A DNA stretch of 64,000 bases from Pseudoips prasinana (Eukaryota > Arthropoda > Insecta > Lepidoptera > Nolidae), in assembly GCA_951640165.1 (NCBI GenBank), contig OX621254.1:26262001-26326000 (forward strand), given 5' to 3'. Each line of letters starts with the position of its first letter. The stretch's first letter is position 1. The position numbers and the translations under genes were made by a program. This document shows, piece by piece, positions 1-10,601 of this stretch. Below the pieces are notes generated by a model that saw nothing but the letters and a program-made list of their open reading frames with translations, was not told the origin of the DNA and searched no databases.

Positions 1-130
1 CACCCAAGCACTATTATTAATAGGTGACATTAACATAGACTTATCACAAGACGAAAACCCGAGTCTCACTGCGTACAAAATCGCCCGTGTGAAAGCGGCC
101 TACAGTCTGCAATACCTACGATGGAGTTAA
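1..130 (+). pseudogene. LINE A endonuclease fragment, frame-broken
   Basis: From position 11 one frame reads a stretch containing the GD-N motif (LLIGDINIDL) typical of the apurinic-like endonuclease of Jockey/CR1-type LINEs. It runs to a stop at 128-130. The element continues in a different frame from about 121, so a small indel near 110-121 separates this piece from the rest of ORF2. The 5' part lies outside the window. Confidence 0.7.
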
Positions 131-2266
131 CCCGCGAAGCGATCGTCGACGGCCGGGTGAATTCCGCGAATCTTGACCATGTGTGCGTGCGGGCCAGCCG
201 AGGGCAACCGATTGACGCGCGCGCCCACCTGCTAACCTGCACTTTATCGGATCACTATATGGTCGGAATTAGCATGGCGCCGAGTGGTAACGGATCCAAA
301 TGTAATAATAATTTTAAAACACAAAATATTATTGACGATAAAATTGTTAGTGAACATATGAAAGAAATTAATTGGTCAGATTTAATGCAAACTAGTTGTC
401 CTATATTATTATACGAAAAATTATATACTATTTTTTCGAATATTTATACTAAAAGTAAAAGACAAGTAACGCTAAAGAAAAAAAGGATTATGCAACCATG
501 GGTTGATATAGAATTAAGAAAAAAACTAGAACATAGAGATCTGCTGTTTAGAATATGGAAATCTTCGCCAAATAATATGAACAATAGATTAATATATACA
601 CGATACAGAAATAAAGTTAATAAATTAATAAATAATACTAAGAATAATTACAGACAGAAGGAAATAGAAAAATGTGATAATGACTTTAGAAAAATATGGG
701 CCAACATAAATAATTGGATAGGTCACCCTAAAACAAGTCTAGATGAAGTTATTGTAAAATATATAGGACAAACAGACACTATGTACAACGTATGTAATAA
801 GTTTTCGGAAACGTTTACGGGTGAAATATTAAAAATTAAGCATAATTGTTCTAGTAATTTTCTAGATAGAAGTGCCTATGTAAAACCTAGTGATAAGTCA
901 TTTTATTTTAAGAAAGTAGAGGCTAGTACCGTGGAAAAATACATTAATGGTTTGAGTTGTAATAAGGCACCGGGAATAGACGGAATAAGGGTACAAGATG
1001 TAAAACAAGTTAAGAAAGAAATGAGAACAGTTTTAGCTAAGTTAATAAATATGTGTGTTAGTGTTTACCCGGATCTATTAAAAAAGTCTTTAATAAGACC
1101 TATATTTAAACAAGGCAATCACTTAGATTACAGTAACTATAGACCAGTCGCAATATTATCAGTTATAAATAAATTAATAGAAAAAGTAATTGTAAATCAA
1201 GTTAGTAGCTATTTGGAACAACACTACATAATATCAGAGTCGCAGCACGGATTCAGGCGCGGGCGCAGCACTGCCACTGCGCTCGCGCAATTCACCGACT
1301 ACGTCAACAACAACCTTAACCAGGGCAAATTCGTATCAGCCTTATTTATTGTTTATAAAAAAGCCTTCGATACTTTGGATCATGACGTGCTGTTGCGCGC
1401 AATGGACGAGTGTGGTGTGCGAGGCCCTATCAACCGTTGGTTCAAAAGTTACCTGGAGAACAGAACGCTTCGCACATCTATACACGGTACCATCGGCGAC
1501 GAGGTAAGAGTAAATCTTGGTGTGCCGACCGGCTCAGTGTTCAGACCGGTGGGGTACATAATGCATGTGAACAGTGTCATCAATGTCATAAAACACTGCA
1601 CCACGTTTATGTATGCAGATGACATGTGCCTACTATACTCATCCAAAAGCGTCGCCGAGGCACAACATCACATGCAGATAGATTTTGAAAATATTATTAA
1701 ATGGGCGCATGATAATGGCATTATACTTAACTTTACAAAAACAAAATTAATGTTTATATGTTCCCCCTATAGTAGTTATAAGAAACAAGTACAGATTCAT
1801 CTAACCGGTCATACATACGAATGCTTACATAACGATAAGAATAGATGCCTATGTACAAATATAGATATAGTAGACAAATATAAATATTTAGGTTTAACAG
1901 TAGATAGTAATTTAAATTGGAAATCACATATAAACGAGTTATGTTCTAAGCTGCGATCCATCTTGGGTAAATTCTTTCACCTCAGTCAATTTGTTAATAA
2001 GAAAGTATTACATGTGTTATACTTCGCACTTGCAGACTCACTAATTAGTTATGGCTTAAGTAGTTATGGACTTACATTTAAAACGCAATTAGATTTAATT
2101 AAACAACTACAGATTAGACTAAGTAAGTACCTTGTTCGAAAGAAAGTTAAGTTAAAATACAAGCAGAATTATGACAATTTATTAAAGTTTTGTAATATAA
2201 TACCAGTACATGATAAAGTAGAATACTTGATAGCATTAGAACTAGCGATGTACCATGCCCGGGTGT
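121..2266 (+). pseudogene. LINE A ORF2: end of endonuclease plus reverse transcriptase
   Basis: The open frame carries the end of the endonuclease domain (TLSDHYMV, the SDH motif), a linker, and a non-LTR reverse transcriptase: NKAPGIDGIR, NYRPVAIL, QHGFRRGRST, a motif A region, a degenerate motif B (GVPTGSVFRP, usually GVPQGSVLGP) and motif C (YADDMCLL). Motif A reads LFIVYKKAFD: codon 411 (1351-1353, GTT) is Val where the family has the metal-binding Asp, so the enzyme should be inactive. The LINE protein stops being recognisable after LELAMYH at about 2255, where a hAT transposon interrupts it. The frame stays open to 2388 only by chance. The rest of the element resumes near 10616. Clade is Jockey/CR1 group, not resolved further. 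Confidence 0.85.
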
Positions 2267-2391
2267 GCTGCCAAGGACTGGAAATATTGCCGGCAGTGCT
2301 GCCGGCAATGTTCCCACAGTGGAAATTTTCTGGGAATTTTAGCTCGTTTTTCAAAAAAATTATGACATTTATATTGATTTACCTTTAGCTT

Positions 2392-2880
2392 ATTATTGCG
2401 TATATCCTTACAATAAAAACTGACCATAAAATATTAAATTAACAAAAATTCCCAGTCCATTGACAATATTTCCAGCAATGTTTCCACTTTGTTGCCGGCA
2501 TTATTTCCAAGCTACCTGTTTGTATAAGTTTAGAGAGTGATTGATTACTTTTTTAAATTCGAATTTTAGGACTTCTCGGCCGCCTTAATTGATATTTGTA
2601 ATAAATAGTATCAGGGAAGGTAGGTATTAAAAACAGTTTAAGTAGTTAGCTTTATTTTCAATAATCAACAAAAAAATTAATTTTAATTGTTCTATAAGGC
2701 AAGTACAAAGTTAAAAGTTATTACAATATTAACTTTTATGTTAACAAACCAAATAAAATACAAAAACGCGAATAAAAAACAATATTTTAATGTCAAACAA
2801 TAATCTTTTATGAATTACTGCCATAGAACTGAAATCAAATAATTGAAGTCTTATTTTTAATCACACTAATTCTTTGGTAT
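2392..2880 (-). other. hAT 3' noncoding end with subterminal motifs
   Basis: No gene. The stretch is AT-rich and lies between the transposase stop and the left terminus. Around 2445-2515 it repeats motifs like those of the terminus (aatatttccagc, tttccactttgttgccggca), as hAT elements often do in subterminal regions where transposase binds. A binding role is inference. Confidence 0.45.
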
Positions 2881-3843
2881 CTACTCAAAATTAAGAGGAT
2901 CGTCTTCATTGTTGATTGCAAATCTATCAGAATAGGCTTCCTCTTCAAATACTTCTGTGACTGACCTAAAGTCTACTGGTTCCAAATCAAAATCTTCATC
3001 CGATTCACTTATTTCTACGTCGTTGGCCTCTGTGAAACCCATGTCAGGTGTTATGTCGCTAGAGCCAGATCTCTCAGTTGAACATGGCGAAACAACCTCG
3101 TTCATAAGTTTCCAATTGTGAGCTATATAGCAAATTTTTCCTGCCCTCTCTGTTGTAAGTTTGTTTCTTTTTCGAGTATGTATATGAGAGAATGTAGAGA
3201 ATCTTTCTACGGATGCTGAAGTAGATGGAACTGTTAAAATTTTTATTGCAATATGACCTAGAGCTGTACTTGAGAAAAAGGTGGTCCACCATTCTTTTGG
3301 TTCAATAATATTAGCAGCCTGCCAAATCATATTTCTTGCATTCAGTCCATTTCGGCATTTATAGTCAGAGAGTTCTTTTATCACATTAGCAGCATCGGCA
3401 TTGCTTACTAGGTTCATAATAGCATTACAGCCTTCTAAATGATCTTCTGCACGAAGACTAGAACCACGTTTCTTGGGATTTAATATCACTGCTGCGAAAT
3501 GGATATCGTGTAATGCATTCTTCTTTCTTTCAAGAAATTTGGCTCGCAGCTGTGGCAAATGTTGTCCCAATATTTCGTCCGCGTTGTTGCTGTTCATAAG
3601 CTCTTCAATTTCTGTTATAGCTTCATACACTAAATGTATCGTACAATAATCTCCTTCTAGCTTAGTGATCCAGTGTACGATTGGCTTAAAAAGTCTTATA
3701 TGATTTTCAATCATGGTCCATTTTGCTTCGTTTAAGACATTTTCCTTAAACGTATTCAATTCTTGGATACCGCTGATCACCAAAGTTTGTAGGATAACTT
3801 TGGCTTTTAAAAATTTTCTAAACAGTGTAAGTAACTTCCCCAT
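2881..3843 (-). pseudogene. hAT transposase C-terminal half
   Basis: This open frame encodes the C-terminal half of a hAT transposase. Near residues 205-235 it has the SASVERFSTFSHIHTRKRN block, the hAT dimerisation region that also holds the catalytic Glu, followed by an acidic tail. Just upstream (3800-3870) the expected TRWGSY motif is present but in another frame, so one or two small indels separate this ORF from the preceding segment. It belongs with the pieces at 3818-4240, 8446-8706 and 9978-10253. Confidence 0.85.
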
Positions 3844-4240
3844 CTAGTTTTAACCGGTAATGTAGTGCTACATTTATGGATTTGTCTTCGGATAGTTTTT
3901 TAAATTCTGGTTTAAGACTATGTGATTTTGAAATACATTTAACAAGTTTAACGACGTAACTAAATATAGTTGAAACTGGATCTTCTTTAATCATATCTCC
4001 TATCAACAAATTTCATGTGTGTGCTAAACATCCAATCCAAGTGATATTTGCATACTTAGTGTGTAACAGTCTGCCACATTTCACCATGTTAGCCGCGTTA
4101 TCAGAAATTATGACGAAAAATTTATATGATTCTATCTCTTCAAGTACCTCTGATACTTTTTCACATACATATTCAGCTGTGTGTCTGTTTGTTTTTGTGT
4201 CGATGAATTTGTAAAAGAACGGCTTTGGAGTGTAGATGAT
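3818..4240 (-). pseudogene. hAT transposase middle part
   Basis: Joined across the LINE B target duplication, the frame continues from the upstream piece without a shift (NESI then IYTPKPFF). It contains VIISDNAANM, with the second catalytic Asp, and WIGCLAHT, then an in-frame TGA at 4013-4015. The same frame continues beyond the stop (LIGDMIK) until the indels near 3830. The hAT transposase is therefore broken by a nonsense codon, frameshifts and the LINE insertion. Confidence 0.8.
4235..4240. repeat. LINE B target-site duplication, left copy
   Basis: gatgat, matching 8446-8451. Removing LINE B and one copy restores an uninterrupted hAT reading frame across the site. Confidence 0.85.
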
Positions 4241-4389
4241 AATAAATAAAAATAAATAAAATAAAAAAATAAAAATCATTTATTTCAGACAAAAGAGTCC
4301 ATAAGCACGACAGGGTTGTTAGTATTAAAAGTAAACTAATGTTAGTAATTAAAATACAAAGTGTCACCGTCTACTCTGAAACAGCAGGC

Positions 4390-7176
4390 TCACTGGTCTC
4401 GCAACACATGGAGTGCAGTGAACCTACTGAGCAGAACAGTATCGGTTCTCTCGCCAATCATCTTCAGGACGCTATTAGGGCTCCCCCGTACTCGTCGCAC
4501 CACCGACGCTACTTTCTTACGCATAATTGCGTAGAAGTCATCTACGCTGGCATCAGTAAACATGCCGGATGCACTGCAATATCGAGGGAGCCGAAACAGT
4601 GCCCTAAACACATTGTTATACTGGACGCGCAAGGCATTGTAGGCTTTTTGAGTAAAGTTAGCCCACAGGCCGCTCGTGTAAAACGTCTGGCAGAATGCCT
4701 TGAACATTGTTATTTTAACAGGAGCCGTACATCGAGCGAACCTGTGTGCCAACATGTTACCGCGAACCGACAATGCCCTGCGCTCCCTGTCAATGTCTAA
4801 TTCGTCACTCAAATTTTCATTGACAATATGTCCCAGATATTTAAACTGTGGAACACGAGTTAGAGGTACACCATTAAGTAGTATAGGTGGTATAAATATA
4901 GGTATATGGTTTTTATTTTTACACTTGAAAAACATAAACTCACTTTTACTTTCGTTATACCTCAGGCCATGCTCCACAGCATAAACCTCACACACCTTTA
5001 TCAGCTGTCTAAGACCCCCAATTGAAGGGCTCAGCAGCACCATATCATCTGCATAACTCAGATTATTGACACATATGTCATCAATATGGCATCCAACATG
5101 CATGCTGCTGAGCTCCTCAATCAGATGGTTAACATATATATTAAAGAGCCTTGGTGATGTCAACCCGCCCTGCCTGACCCCACACTCTAAAGAATAGTCA
5201 TCTGAGTATACATTTCCCCACCTAACTATATTAAGCTGGTTACTGTACCAGTAAGCAAGGATATTCACAAGATCGGCTGGGACACCAGCAGTTCTTAATT
5301 TTGTCCAAAGCTTATCATATGACACCAGATCAAAAGCTTTGGACAAATCCAAGAAGCATGCATATACTGGAGTGTGCCTTTTTACATAATAATCAACAGT
5401 GTGTTTCAGAGACAGTATTGCACTTTCGGTTGACAGCCCCTCTCTGAAACCGAACTGTGTATCTTGTAATGTTACAAAACGGTCAAGTTTTCTATCTAAT
5501 AACCCATCAAACACTTTTGCAATTATAGTAGCTAAAGAAATTGGTCTATAATTACTTCTATCAGAGATATCAGCAGTGACATTTTTTACTATTGGCACAA
5601 CCACTGTTCTCATAAGATTAGATGGTAAATATGAGTGCCGTATGCAAAAAGTGTAAAACATGGCTAAAACTCTATACAGGTGCACTCCCCCATGCTGCAA
5701 GTGCTCGACACTGAGCCCCTCATGGCCGGGTGACTTCCCTCTTTTCATATTTTTAATAATATCAGCCACATCTTTACTTGAAAATCCAATAGGCATTTCT
5801 ACTGGGCCATGTTCAGTCTCAGGCACCGACTGCAAGGAGGATTTCACCTGAAAATGATCCTTAAATGAATTTGCAATCATTTTAGCATCACTGAGGCCAT
5901 CAACACACACTGGCAGACTAGCCTTACCATTTAAACGCTTAGTGCCCTTCCAGAACTTATTAAATTTCTTAGCAGAATGCTGCGAGGCAAGTATATCCAT
6001 TTTTATCTGTTCCTGGTTGTTCTGACAGTACTTTAAGCGTGACTTGAAAATCCGACGACTTTCATACATTTTATCATACAAGGGTCCACTCACTGGTTTA
6101 CCACCCAATACATACAATTGATGGTCCAGTCTAGCCTGCCTATGCGCATCTCTAACATGCTTGTTCCAGCCATGAACACACTTAACATTACTCGGCTTCT
6201 TAGGTAAGGAACTGCGACTGTTTGCCGAAGCCTGGCTTAATATATTAACAATATTGTTGTATAAGTTGTCAATTACAGATCTGTGTTGTAACTTTTGACA
6301 CATACTATCGGCACATTTATGAAGTTCATCAGGAAACATAATTTTTCTAAAGTTATTATTGCAAATTTCATGATATTTCTGAACTTCATCTAATTTTCTA
6401 ACCCCCCATACAACATCAATACTAATATAATTGTGTACTTCTACCTTTGCATTAATTACTTCTAAATTACATGTTACCTGTAAGGGGAAATGATCCGACC
6501 AGTATACATCATTGAGGACCATAATATTCATCACAGACTGCCATCCTGATTCAGTCACCACACAGTGGTCCAGCCATCGCTTACACCCATATACTTCACT
6601 TTGAAAGGTATATGTTTCAGATGAAATACCTAGTTTGACTAAATCAGCACATATCCAGTCATTTTCCTCACAAAAATCAAGAAGTTCAGTACAAAACGGA
6701 GCATTAGGATGTGCATTGAAATCTCCTAACATAAATACTACCTCGATACTATTGTCTTGTATAATTGCATTTAACTCACCCAAACACTGAGTAAATTCCG
6801 GCAAGTTCACAGTTTGGTCAGTCGGCATATACACACTCATAACTAACATTTCACGACCAGCTCCAGTTATTACTTTAATCGCAGCAATACGCTCACTTAA
6901 ACACTTCACTACCGTAACATTGCGAAAAGCACTTTTTCTCCATAGTATCGCAACCCCTCCGTGAGGTCTACCTCGTAGCACTCCAGCAGTTAAGTCCACC
7001 GCCGACTTCCCTGTGGAGCCGAAGTTGTCGTCAATATCACCCAGTACTTGAATATCGTACGGTAACAGCCAAGTTTCTTGAAGGGCTATCACGTCTGCCA
7101 ATTTACATAAAGTTCTCACACATTCCAGACTTCTTTTAATATTTTTGCAGTTATAACTTACTAGGGTACTATCCAT
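4390..7176 (-). CDS. LINE B ORF2: endonuclease-reverse transcriptase (928 aa)
   Basis: The start is the ATG at 7176, which overlaps the ORF1 stop by 8 nt (ATGGATAG), as in coupled LINE ORFs. Residues 1-230 form the endonuclease: ALQETW, GDFNAHP, TYTF and YWSDHF. Residues about 440-740 form the reverse transcriptase: RGKSPGHEGL, SNYRPISLA, FGFREGLST, motif A FLDLSKAFDLV with its Asp, motif B GVRQGGLTSP and motif C YADDMVLL. A thumb and C-terminal region with RLPRYCSASGMF follows. No stop or frameshift is seen and all catalytic motifs are kept, so the product could be active. Transcription would come from a promoter inside the short leader, which cannot be judged here. Confidence 0.92.
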   Translation of the reverse strand: MDSTLVSYNCKNIKRSLECVRTLCKLADVIALQETWLLPYDIQVLGDIDDNFGSTGKSAVDLTAGVLRGRPHGGVAILWRKSAFRNVTVVKCLSERIAAIKVITGAGREMLVMSVYMPTDQTVNLPEFTQCLGELNAIIQDNSIEVVFMLGDFNAHPNAPFCTELLDFCEENDWICADLVKLGISSETYTFQSEVYGCKRWLDHCVVTESGWQSVMNIMVLNDVYWSDHFPLQVTCNLEVINAKVEVHNYISIDVVWGVRKLDEVQKYHEICNNNFRKIMFPDELHKCADSMCQKLQHRSVIDNLYNNIVNILSQASANSRSSLPKKPSNVKCVHGWNKHVRDAHRQARLDHQLYVLGGKPVSGPLYDKMYESRRIFKSRLKYCQNNQEQIKMDILASQHSAKKFNKFWKGTKRLNGKASLPVCVDGLSDAKMIANSFKDHFQVKSSLQSVPETEHGPVEMPIGFSSKDVADIIKNMKRGKSPGHEGLSVEHLQHGGVHLYRVLAMFYTFCIRHSYLPSNLMRTVVVPIVKNVTADISDRSNYRPISLATIIAKVFDGLLDRKLDRFVTLQDTQFGFREGLSTESAILSLKHTVDYYVKRHTPVYACFLDLSKAFDLVSYDKLWTKLRTAGVPADLVNILAYWYSNQLNIVRWGNVYSDDYSLECGVRQGGLTSPRLFNIYVNHLIEELSSMHVGCHIDDICVNNLSYADDMVLLSPSIGGLRQLIKVCEVYAVEHGLRYNESKSEFMFFKCKNKNHIPIFIPPILLNGVPLTRVPQFKYLGHIVNENLSDELDIDRERRALSVRGNMLAHRFARCTAPVKITMFKAFCQTFYTSGLWANFTQKAYNALRVQYNNVFRALFRLPRYCSASGMFTDASVDDFYAIMRKKVASVVRRVRGSPNSVLKMIGERTDTVLLSRFTALHVLRDQ

Positions 7177-8419
7177 TTAATTTTTTGTCGTCTTTATCAG
7201 AATTCCACGGTCTAAATCGTATGAATCTTCTAAACGTTATTCCATCAGGCCACAAGTTATCATTCAAAAAGGTATCAATTTTACTAATTGAAACATAAAT
7301 CTTAAATGAATTGTACGGCCTTTCTTTTTTCATGCTAACTTTTTCAAGGAAGACTTTTTCCTGGGTCTTATTATGTATATATTCACATATGTCGGCTTCT
7401 AGGGTCTCTTTGTTTACATTAGAAATAAACAAAGGAATCTTTGTTTCCGCCGCTTTGAACTTTGTTTCAACATTGGTTATTGCCTTTCCCATTTTTCCAA
7501 TAAATCGATTCTTGTGTCGCCCACGTTGCATCACAGTCCACTCATCTGTCGGCTTATTTTGTTTCCATTCACCCGGCAATTTAACTATTTCCACCATCGT
7601 TGGTGGCAGCGTAGACGGCGTCAGCGTTTGTTTACATGCAATACCGGCAATACCGGTAGTACGAGTATCTGAGGATGACGATATCACTTTATTCGTGAGC
7701 GCCAGTGGCGATGAAATAATATGTGTTTGCGACGACGCCGCCTCTGCCGGCTGAGCCACAGGCGTTTTCGGTGCGAGGGAGATAGTCCTATTTTCATATG
7801 GGCGATAGTGAGACAGCGGCGTCAAGTCGAGCGCGTTTCGTTCCGATGACTTTGTCTTAGCGTCGGTATTTGATAAATCATGTGATAAACCTACCGGCCC
7901 ACTATCCGAAAAATATGTACCTCTTTTTTCCGTGTTAATATTTGGGTAATTAACCAAGGAAGTTAGCTTTAGATTGTCTAGGTCTATACGTACTGTTTCT
8001 ACCATATCTACTGTCGCATAATTTTCCTTAATTGTTTGTATCTCACTACGAAGGAGCACAATGTCTTTCAGTAATTTCGTAACATCAATGTGATCAAAAG
8101 ATATCGGAGGCAATTTTTGTAAATCCCGTGCGACGAAGGTGGGAATCACATCCGGATCGATTTCCTTAAAGAGACAGATAATGTCCTCTAAGTCTCTTTG
8201 CATTTTACCATCTCGCCTTCGAGATTTTTTTCTCTGAGAAGTCGTTACAGATTCAAAAAACAAAGTTTTCGCCTCATCAATATCTGGTTCCGAAAAGGCA
8301 GATAGGCACACACGAACTATAGACTCATTATCCATCACATCATGTTTATTTTGAATAAATGCCAGTACTTCACTTATAATTATATTACAATTACAACACT
8401 TCAACTTATTAACCGCCAT
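7169..8419 (-). CDS. LINE B ORF1: RNA-binding-type protein (416 aa)
   Basis: The ATG at 8419 is 26 nt inside the element. The N-terminus has closely spaced cysteines (LKCCNCN) and a helical region with a basic patch (QRKKSRRR). The middle (residues about 130-160) looks like a short coiled coil and is followed by a Ser/Thr/Pro-rich linker. The last 100 residues (IPLFISNVNKETLE onward) look like an RRM-fold domain, as in ORF1 proteins of CR1/Jockey-type LINEs that coat the element RNA. Homology is inferred from architecture; no named Pfam match is claimed. Confidence 0.8.
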   Translation of the reverse strand: MAVNKLKCCNCNIIISEVLAFIQNKHDVMDNESIVRVCLSAFSEPDIDEAKTLFFESVTTSQRKKSRRRDGKMQRDLEDIICLFKEIDPDVIPTFVARDLQKLPPISFDHIDVTKLLKDIVLLRSEIQTIKENYATVDMVETVRIDLDNLKLTSLVNYPNINTEKRGTYFSDSGPVGLSHDLSNTDAKTKSSERNALDLTPLSHYRPYENRTISLAPKTPVAQPAEAASSQTHIISSPLALTNKVISSSSDTRTTGIAGIACKQTLTPSTLPPTMVEIVKLPGEWKQNKPTDEWTVMQRGRHKNRFIGKMGKAITNVETKFKAAETKIPLFISNVNKETLEADICEYIHNKTQEKVFLEKVSMKKERPYNSFKIYVSISKIDTFLNDNLWPDGITFRRFIRFRPWNSDKDDKKLNG

Positions 8420-8445
8420 TGTTTACAAAGGACGCGCGCGCACGT

Positions 8446-8451
8446 GATGAT
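8446..8451. repeat. LINE B target-site duplication, right copy
   Basis: gatgat, identical to 4235-4240, immediately before the 5' end of the minus-strand LINE B. Confidence 0.85.
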
Positions 8452-8706
8452 GGATTCGTTTCTCAAATTTGACCAACCATCAATAGCCAAATGAAGAACC
8501 GCAGTACTATTAATTATCTCCATGATTTCTAACTTTGTTCCTTCGTATTCGGAGGTTAATAGTGACGACGCTAGTAAACGTCTTGTTGGCGGTTCATAAT
8601 CAGGCTTCAAGTTTTGAAGAGCTTCTATCCATAGCGGGTGTTCAAGTAAGCTTAGAGGCTGCCCAGTCACATAAATCGCTTTAGCAAATCCGCGATGTGC
8701 TTTGGC
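8446..8706 (-). pseudogene. hAT transposase exon 2, 5' part
   Basis: The exon starts at 8706 after a tttttatAG acceptor. It reads AKAHRGFAKAIYVTG and so on to LAIDGWSNLRNESI, where AIDGWSN holds the first catalytic Asp of the hAT RNase-H-like core. LINE B interrupts it at 8451. The preceding exon, at 9978-10253, ends in phase 0, which matches this start. Confidence 0.75.
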
Positions 8707-8847
8707 CTATAAAAAATAAAAACTTAGCTGATTTACTAATAATAACATTACGATTTAGAATGGTTTATTGTATACATACTTGTAGGTATATTATACTTTA
8801 TACATAGAATAGAAAACTTTAAATTAATGAAAAGTTCATAAAATAAA

Positions 8848-9862
8848 ATAAAAATAAAATAAAAAAGGTTTTTATTCACGTAGACTTTAAAAAAGCGCTT
8901 GTAAATAGTCAGAACATGTTTGTAGTAATATAGCTGTATACATTAGATATTATTTCTAGTAACATAGATATTTAGGTACATCTTGTATGAAAACATTTAT
9001 AAAATTTATTTTATTACAGAAATGATATTTAGCTAGCTCGTATCAAGTTATTATGTTTAATTATCTAGTTTAAGTCTAATATTTTTACTACATATTGTCA
9101 ATGGTTCTGTCTATATTAAAGGTATTATTATTATGACGGACCTTGTGTTAATAACGACGGTCGCGCTTTAATGCTACCACCGGATCCAATGCGCCCCAAC
9201 TGAGAAGACCCAGCGAAACAAACTCAGTGGGTTCATCTACTACCGGTTTCAACACGACCCAGTTGAGACGGTCAGGCGAAACATACTCAAGCGGGCATGA
9301 ACACGGGATTTGGTCCAATTAGAGTAATTATTTAGTAGGCAAACACAATATATGCTCGATCGGTTGTCTGAATGCTTATTATTTTAGATTATATTTAGGT
9401 ATACAAAAGAAAAACTTCGAAACAATAACATTATTCATTTTGAGACAGAGTCAATAATTTTAAATTAAGTATATGATAGCAATCATTTACAGATAGTTCA
9501 CGTAACACAACAGATCAGTCATGTCTATATGGCTACAAGATCTCCAGCGAGCAATGTGCAGGTAGGAAGTGAGAGCCAGACGTCTTTGTCATCGATGTAC
9601 TCTTTAGTGGTGTAATAACCCCTAGCCATAAGTATACGTTTAATATGTGTTTTAAAACTTGTTTCAGGCAGATCAGTAATTTGAGTAGGAAGCTTGTTAT
9701 AAAACCTAATATAATTTCCTAAAAATGATTTATTAGTCTTGCTTACTTTAAAGCCTGGCATGGCTAGTTTGTTTTTATTCCTAGTATTTATATTATGCAG
9801 TTCACTTTTCTTTTTATAATTATGAATATTTTTTCTAACAAACATTATATTCTGATATATTA
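8848..9862 (-). mobile_element. LINE C fragment, 5'-truncated
   Basis: A minus-strand LINE 3' end lies in the hAT intron. The open frame at 9525-9845 gives a CR1/Jockey-type C-terminus (INTRNKNKLAMPGF, NYIRFYNKLPTQI, FKTHIKRILMARGYY). The 3' terminus (8860-8905) reads ttttattcacgtagac and ends in an (ATAAA)n run. The same 3' sequence recurs near 45770-45845 with a different tail. The 5' boundary is approximate. Confidence 0.7.
9525..9845 (-). pseudogene. LINE C ORF2 C-terminus
   Basis: 106 codons from the extreme C-terminus of a non-LTR retrotransposon ORF2, a region after the RT thumb that usually reads T-R-(x)n-G-(x)n-YN-LP. No catalytic domain is present, because of 5' truncation on insertion. 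Confidence 0.7.
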
Positions 9863-9888
9863 TATTCCGATGGTAAGTATAAAAAGCA

Positions 9889-9946
9889 AAAATGATTACG
9901 AACTATTATTAAAAATAAAGTAGAAATGATTACGAACTATTATTAT
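9889..9946. repeat. Short direct repeat beside LINE C
   Basis: aaatgattacgaactattat occurs at about 9890 and again at about 9925, separated by about 12 bp. It may be a replication slip or a target duplication of a now lost or tiny insertion. Confidence 0.5.
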
Positions 9947-9977
9947 ATATGTTCAGTTCTTTGAATATGATACTTAC

Positions 9978-10253
9978 TTGATCAAATACTGTACTTGGTG
10001 TTTCTTTAAATGTTGAACTATGAGCTTGTGGTTGTGGTGGTGTGATCTCTTGTAATACGTTCTCTTTATCTTTCTTGAATTCGGACGCTACTGTGACAGG
10101 GCATTGTTTGCATGCGTTAACAAGATGGCGCGCAAATTTTGTAGCATTTTTCAAAGTAAAACTGTGCCCACAGAATGTGCATTTATAAATTTTACGTCCC
10201 GTATTATCTTTCTCTTCATTAAAGTATTCGTGCACTTTTGATTTTTCACGCAT
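9978..10253 (-). pseudogene. hAT transposase exon 1, BED zinc finger
   Basis: The ATG at 10253 opens 92 codons ending at a donor CAA|GTAAGTA (9978/9977). Residues about 10-45 (YFNEEKDNTGRKIYKCTFCG then HLVNACKQCP) have the Cys-x2-Cys ... His-x4-5-Cys arrangement of a BED-type finger, the DNA-binding domain at the N-terminus of many hAT transposases. The exon itself is intact; the gene as a whole is not. Confidence 0.8.
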
Positions 10254-10601
10254 TTTAACAAAATATTACGTTGAATTGAACCACGTCCTAACAAACAAGC
10301 AAGCAAGACACGTACTCTCAGCACAGCACAAACATAGCTACTGCAGTCTGCAAGCCAGTGCGAGCGAACATCGCGGCGCGTGAGTGGCGGGGTGGGAGTA
10401 TGCGGGGGAAGCGCGCGAGGGGCGAAGCATCGAGCATAAGCAGGTTTATTCAGGTAAAATCTCGTGATACCCTCTGTGCGTATGGAGATTAAGAAATTTT
10501 AGATTCTAAAACAACAAACAGTTTGTTGGCAATTTTGGGCAATATTGCCAATGTGCCTGGAAGTTTTCTGGGCACATTGGGAGTGGAAACTTTCCGGCAA
10601 A
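10254..10601 (-). other. hAT 5' noncoding end
   Basis: No gene. A GC-rich patch at 10370-10435 precedes the transposase exon and may contain its promoter. The outer part repeats ggcaatattgcc and ttttctgggcaca-type motifs related to the other terminus. Confidence 0.4.

Larger units (their letters stand above)
4241..8445 (-). mobile_element. LINE B, apparently full-length non-LTR retrotransposon
   Basis: A 4.2-kb minus-strand element with two open ORFs, a very short leader (about 26 nt before the ORF1 ATG) and a 3' end rich in TTTATTT-type repeats (4241-4275 on the plus strand). It is flanked by the 6-bp duplication gatgat and sits inside the hAT transposase gene. Complete ORFs plus perfect flanks point to a recent insertion. 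The RT resembles the Daphne/Crack/L2-like part of the CR1 group (GVRQGGLTSP, YADDMVLL); the clade name is a judgement from memory. Confidence 0.85.

Noticed and set aside
7311..7754. 147-codon plus-strand ORF
   Set aside because: Lies entirely antisense to the LINE B ORF1, which has clear coding features.
9155..9330. Regulatory array suggested by two similar GC-rich stretches (ccaactgagaagacccagcgaaac and cccagttgagacggtcaggcgaaac)
   Set aside because: They lie in the 3' UTR region of the LINE C fragment and are best explained as an internal tandem repeat of that UTR.
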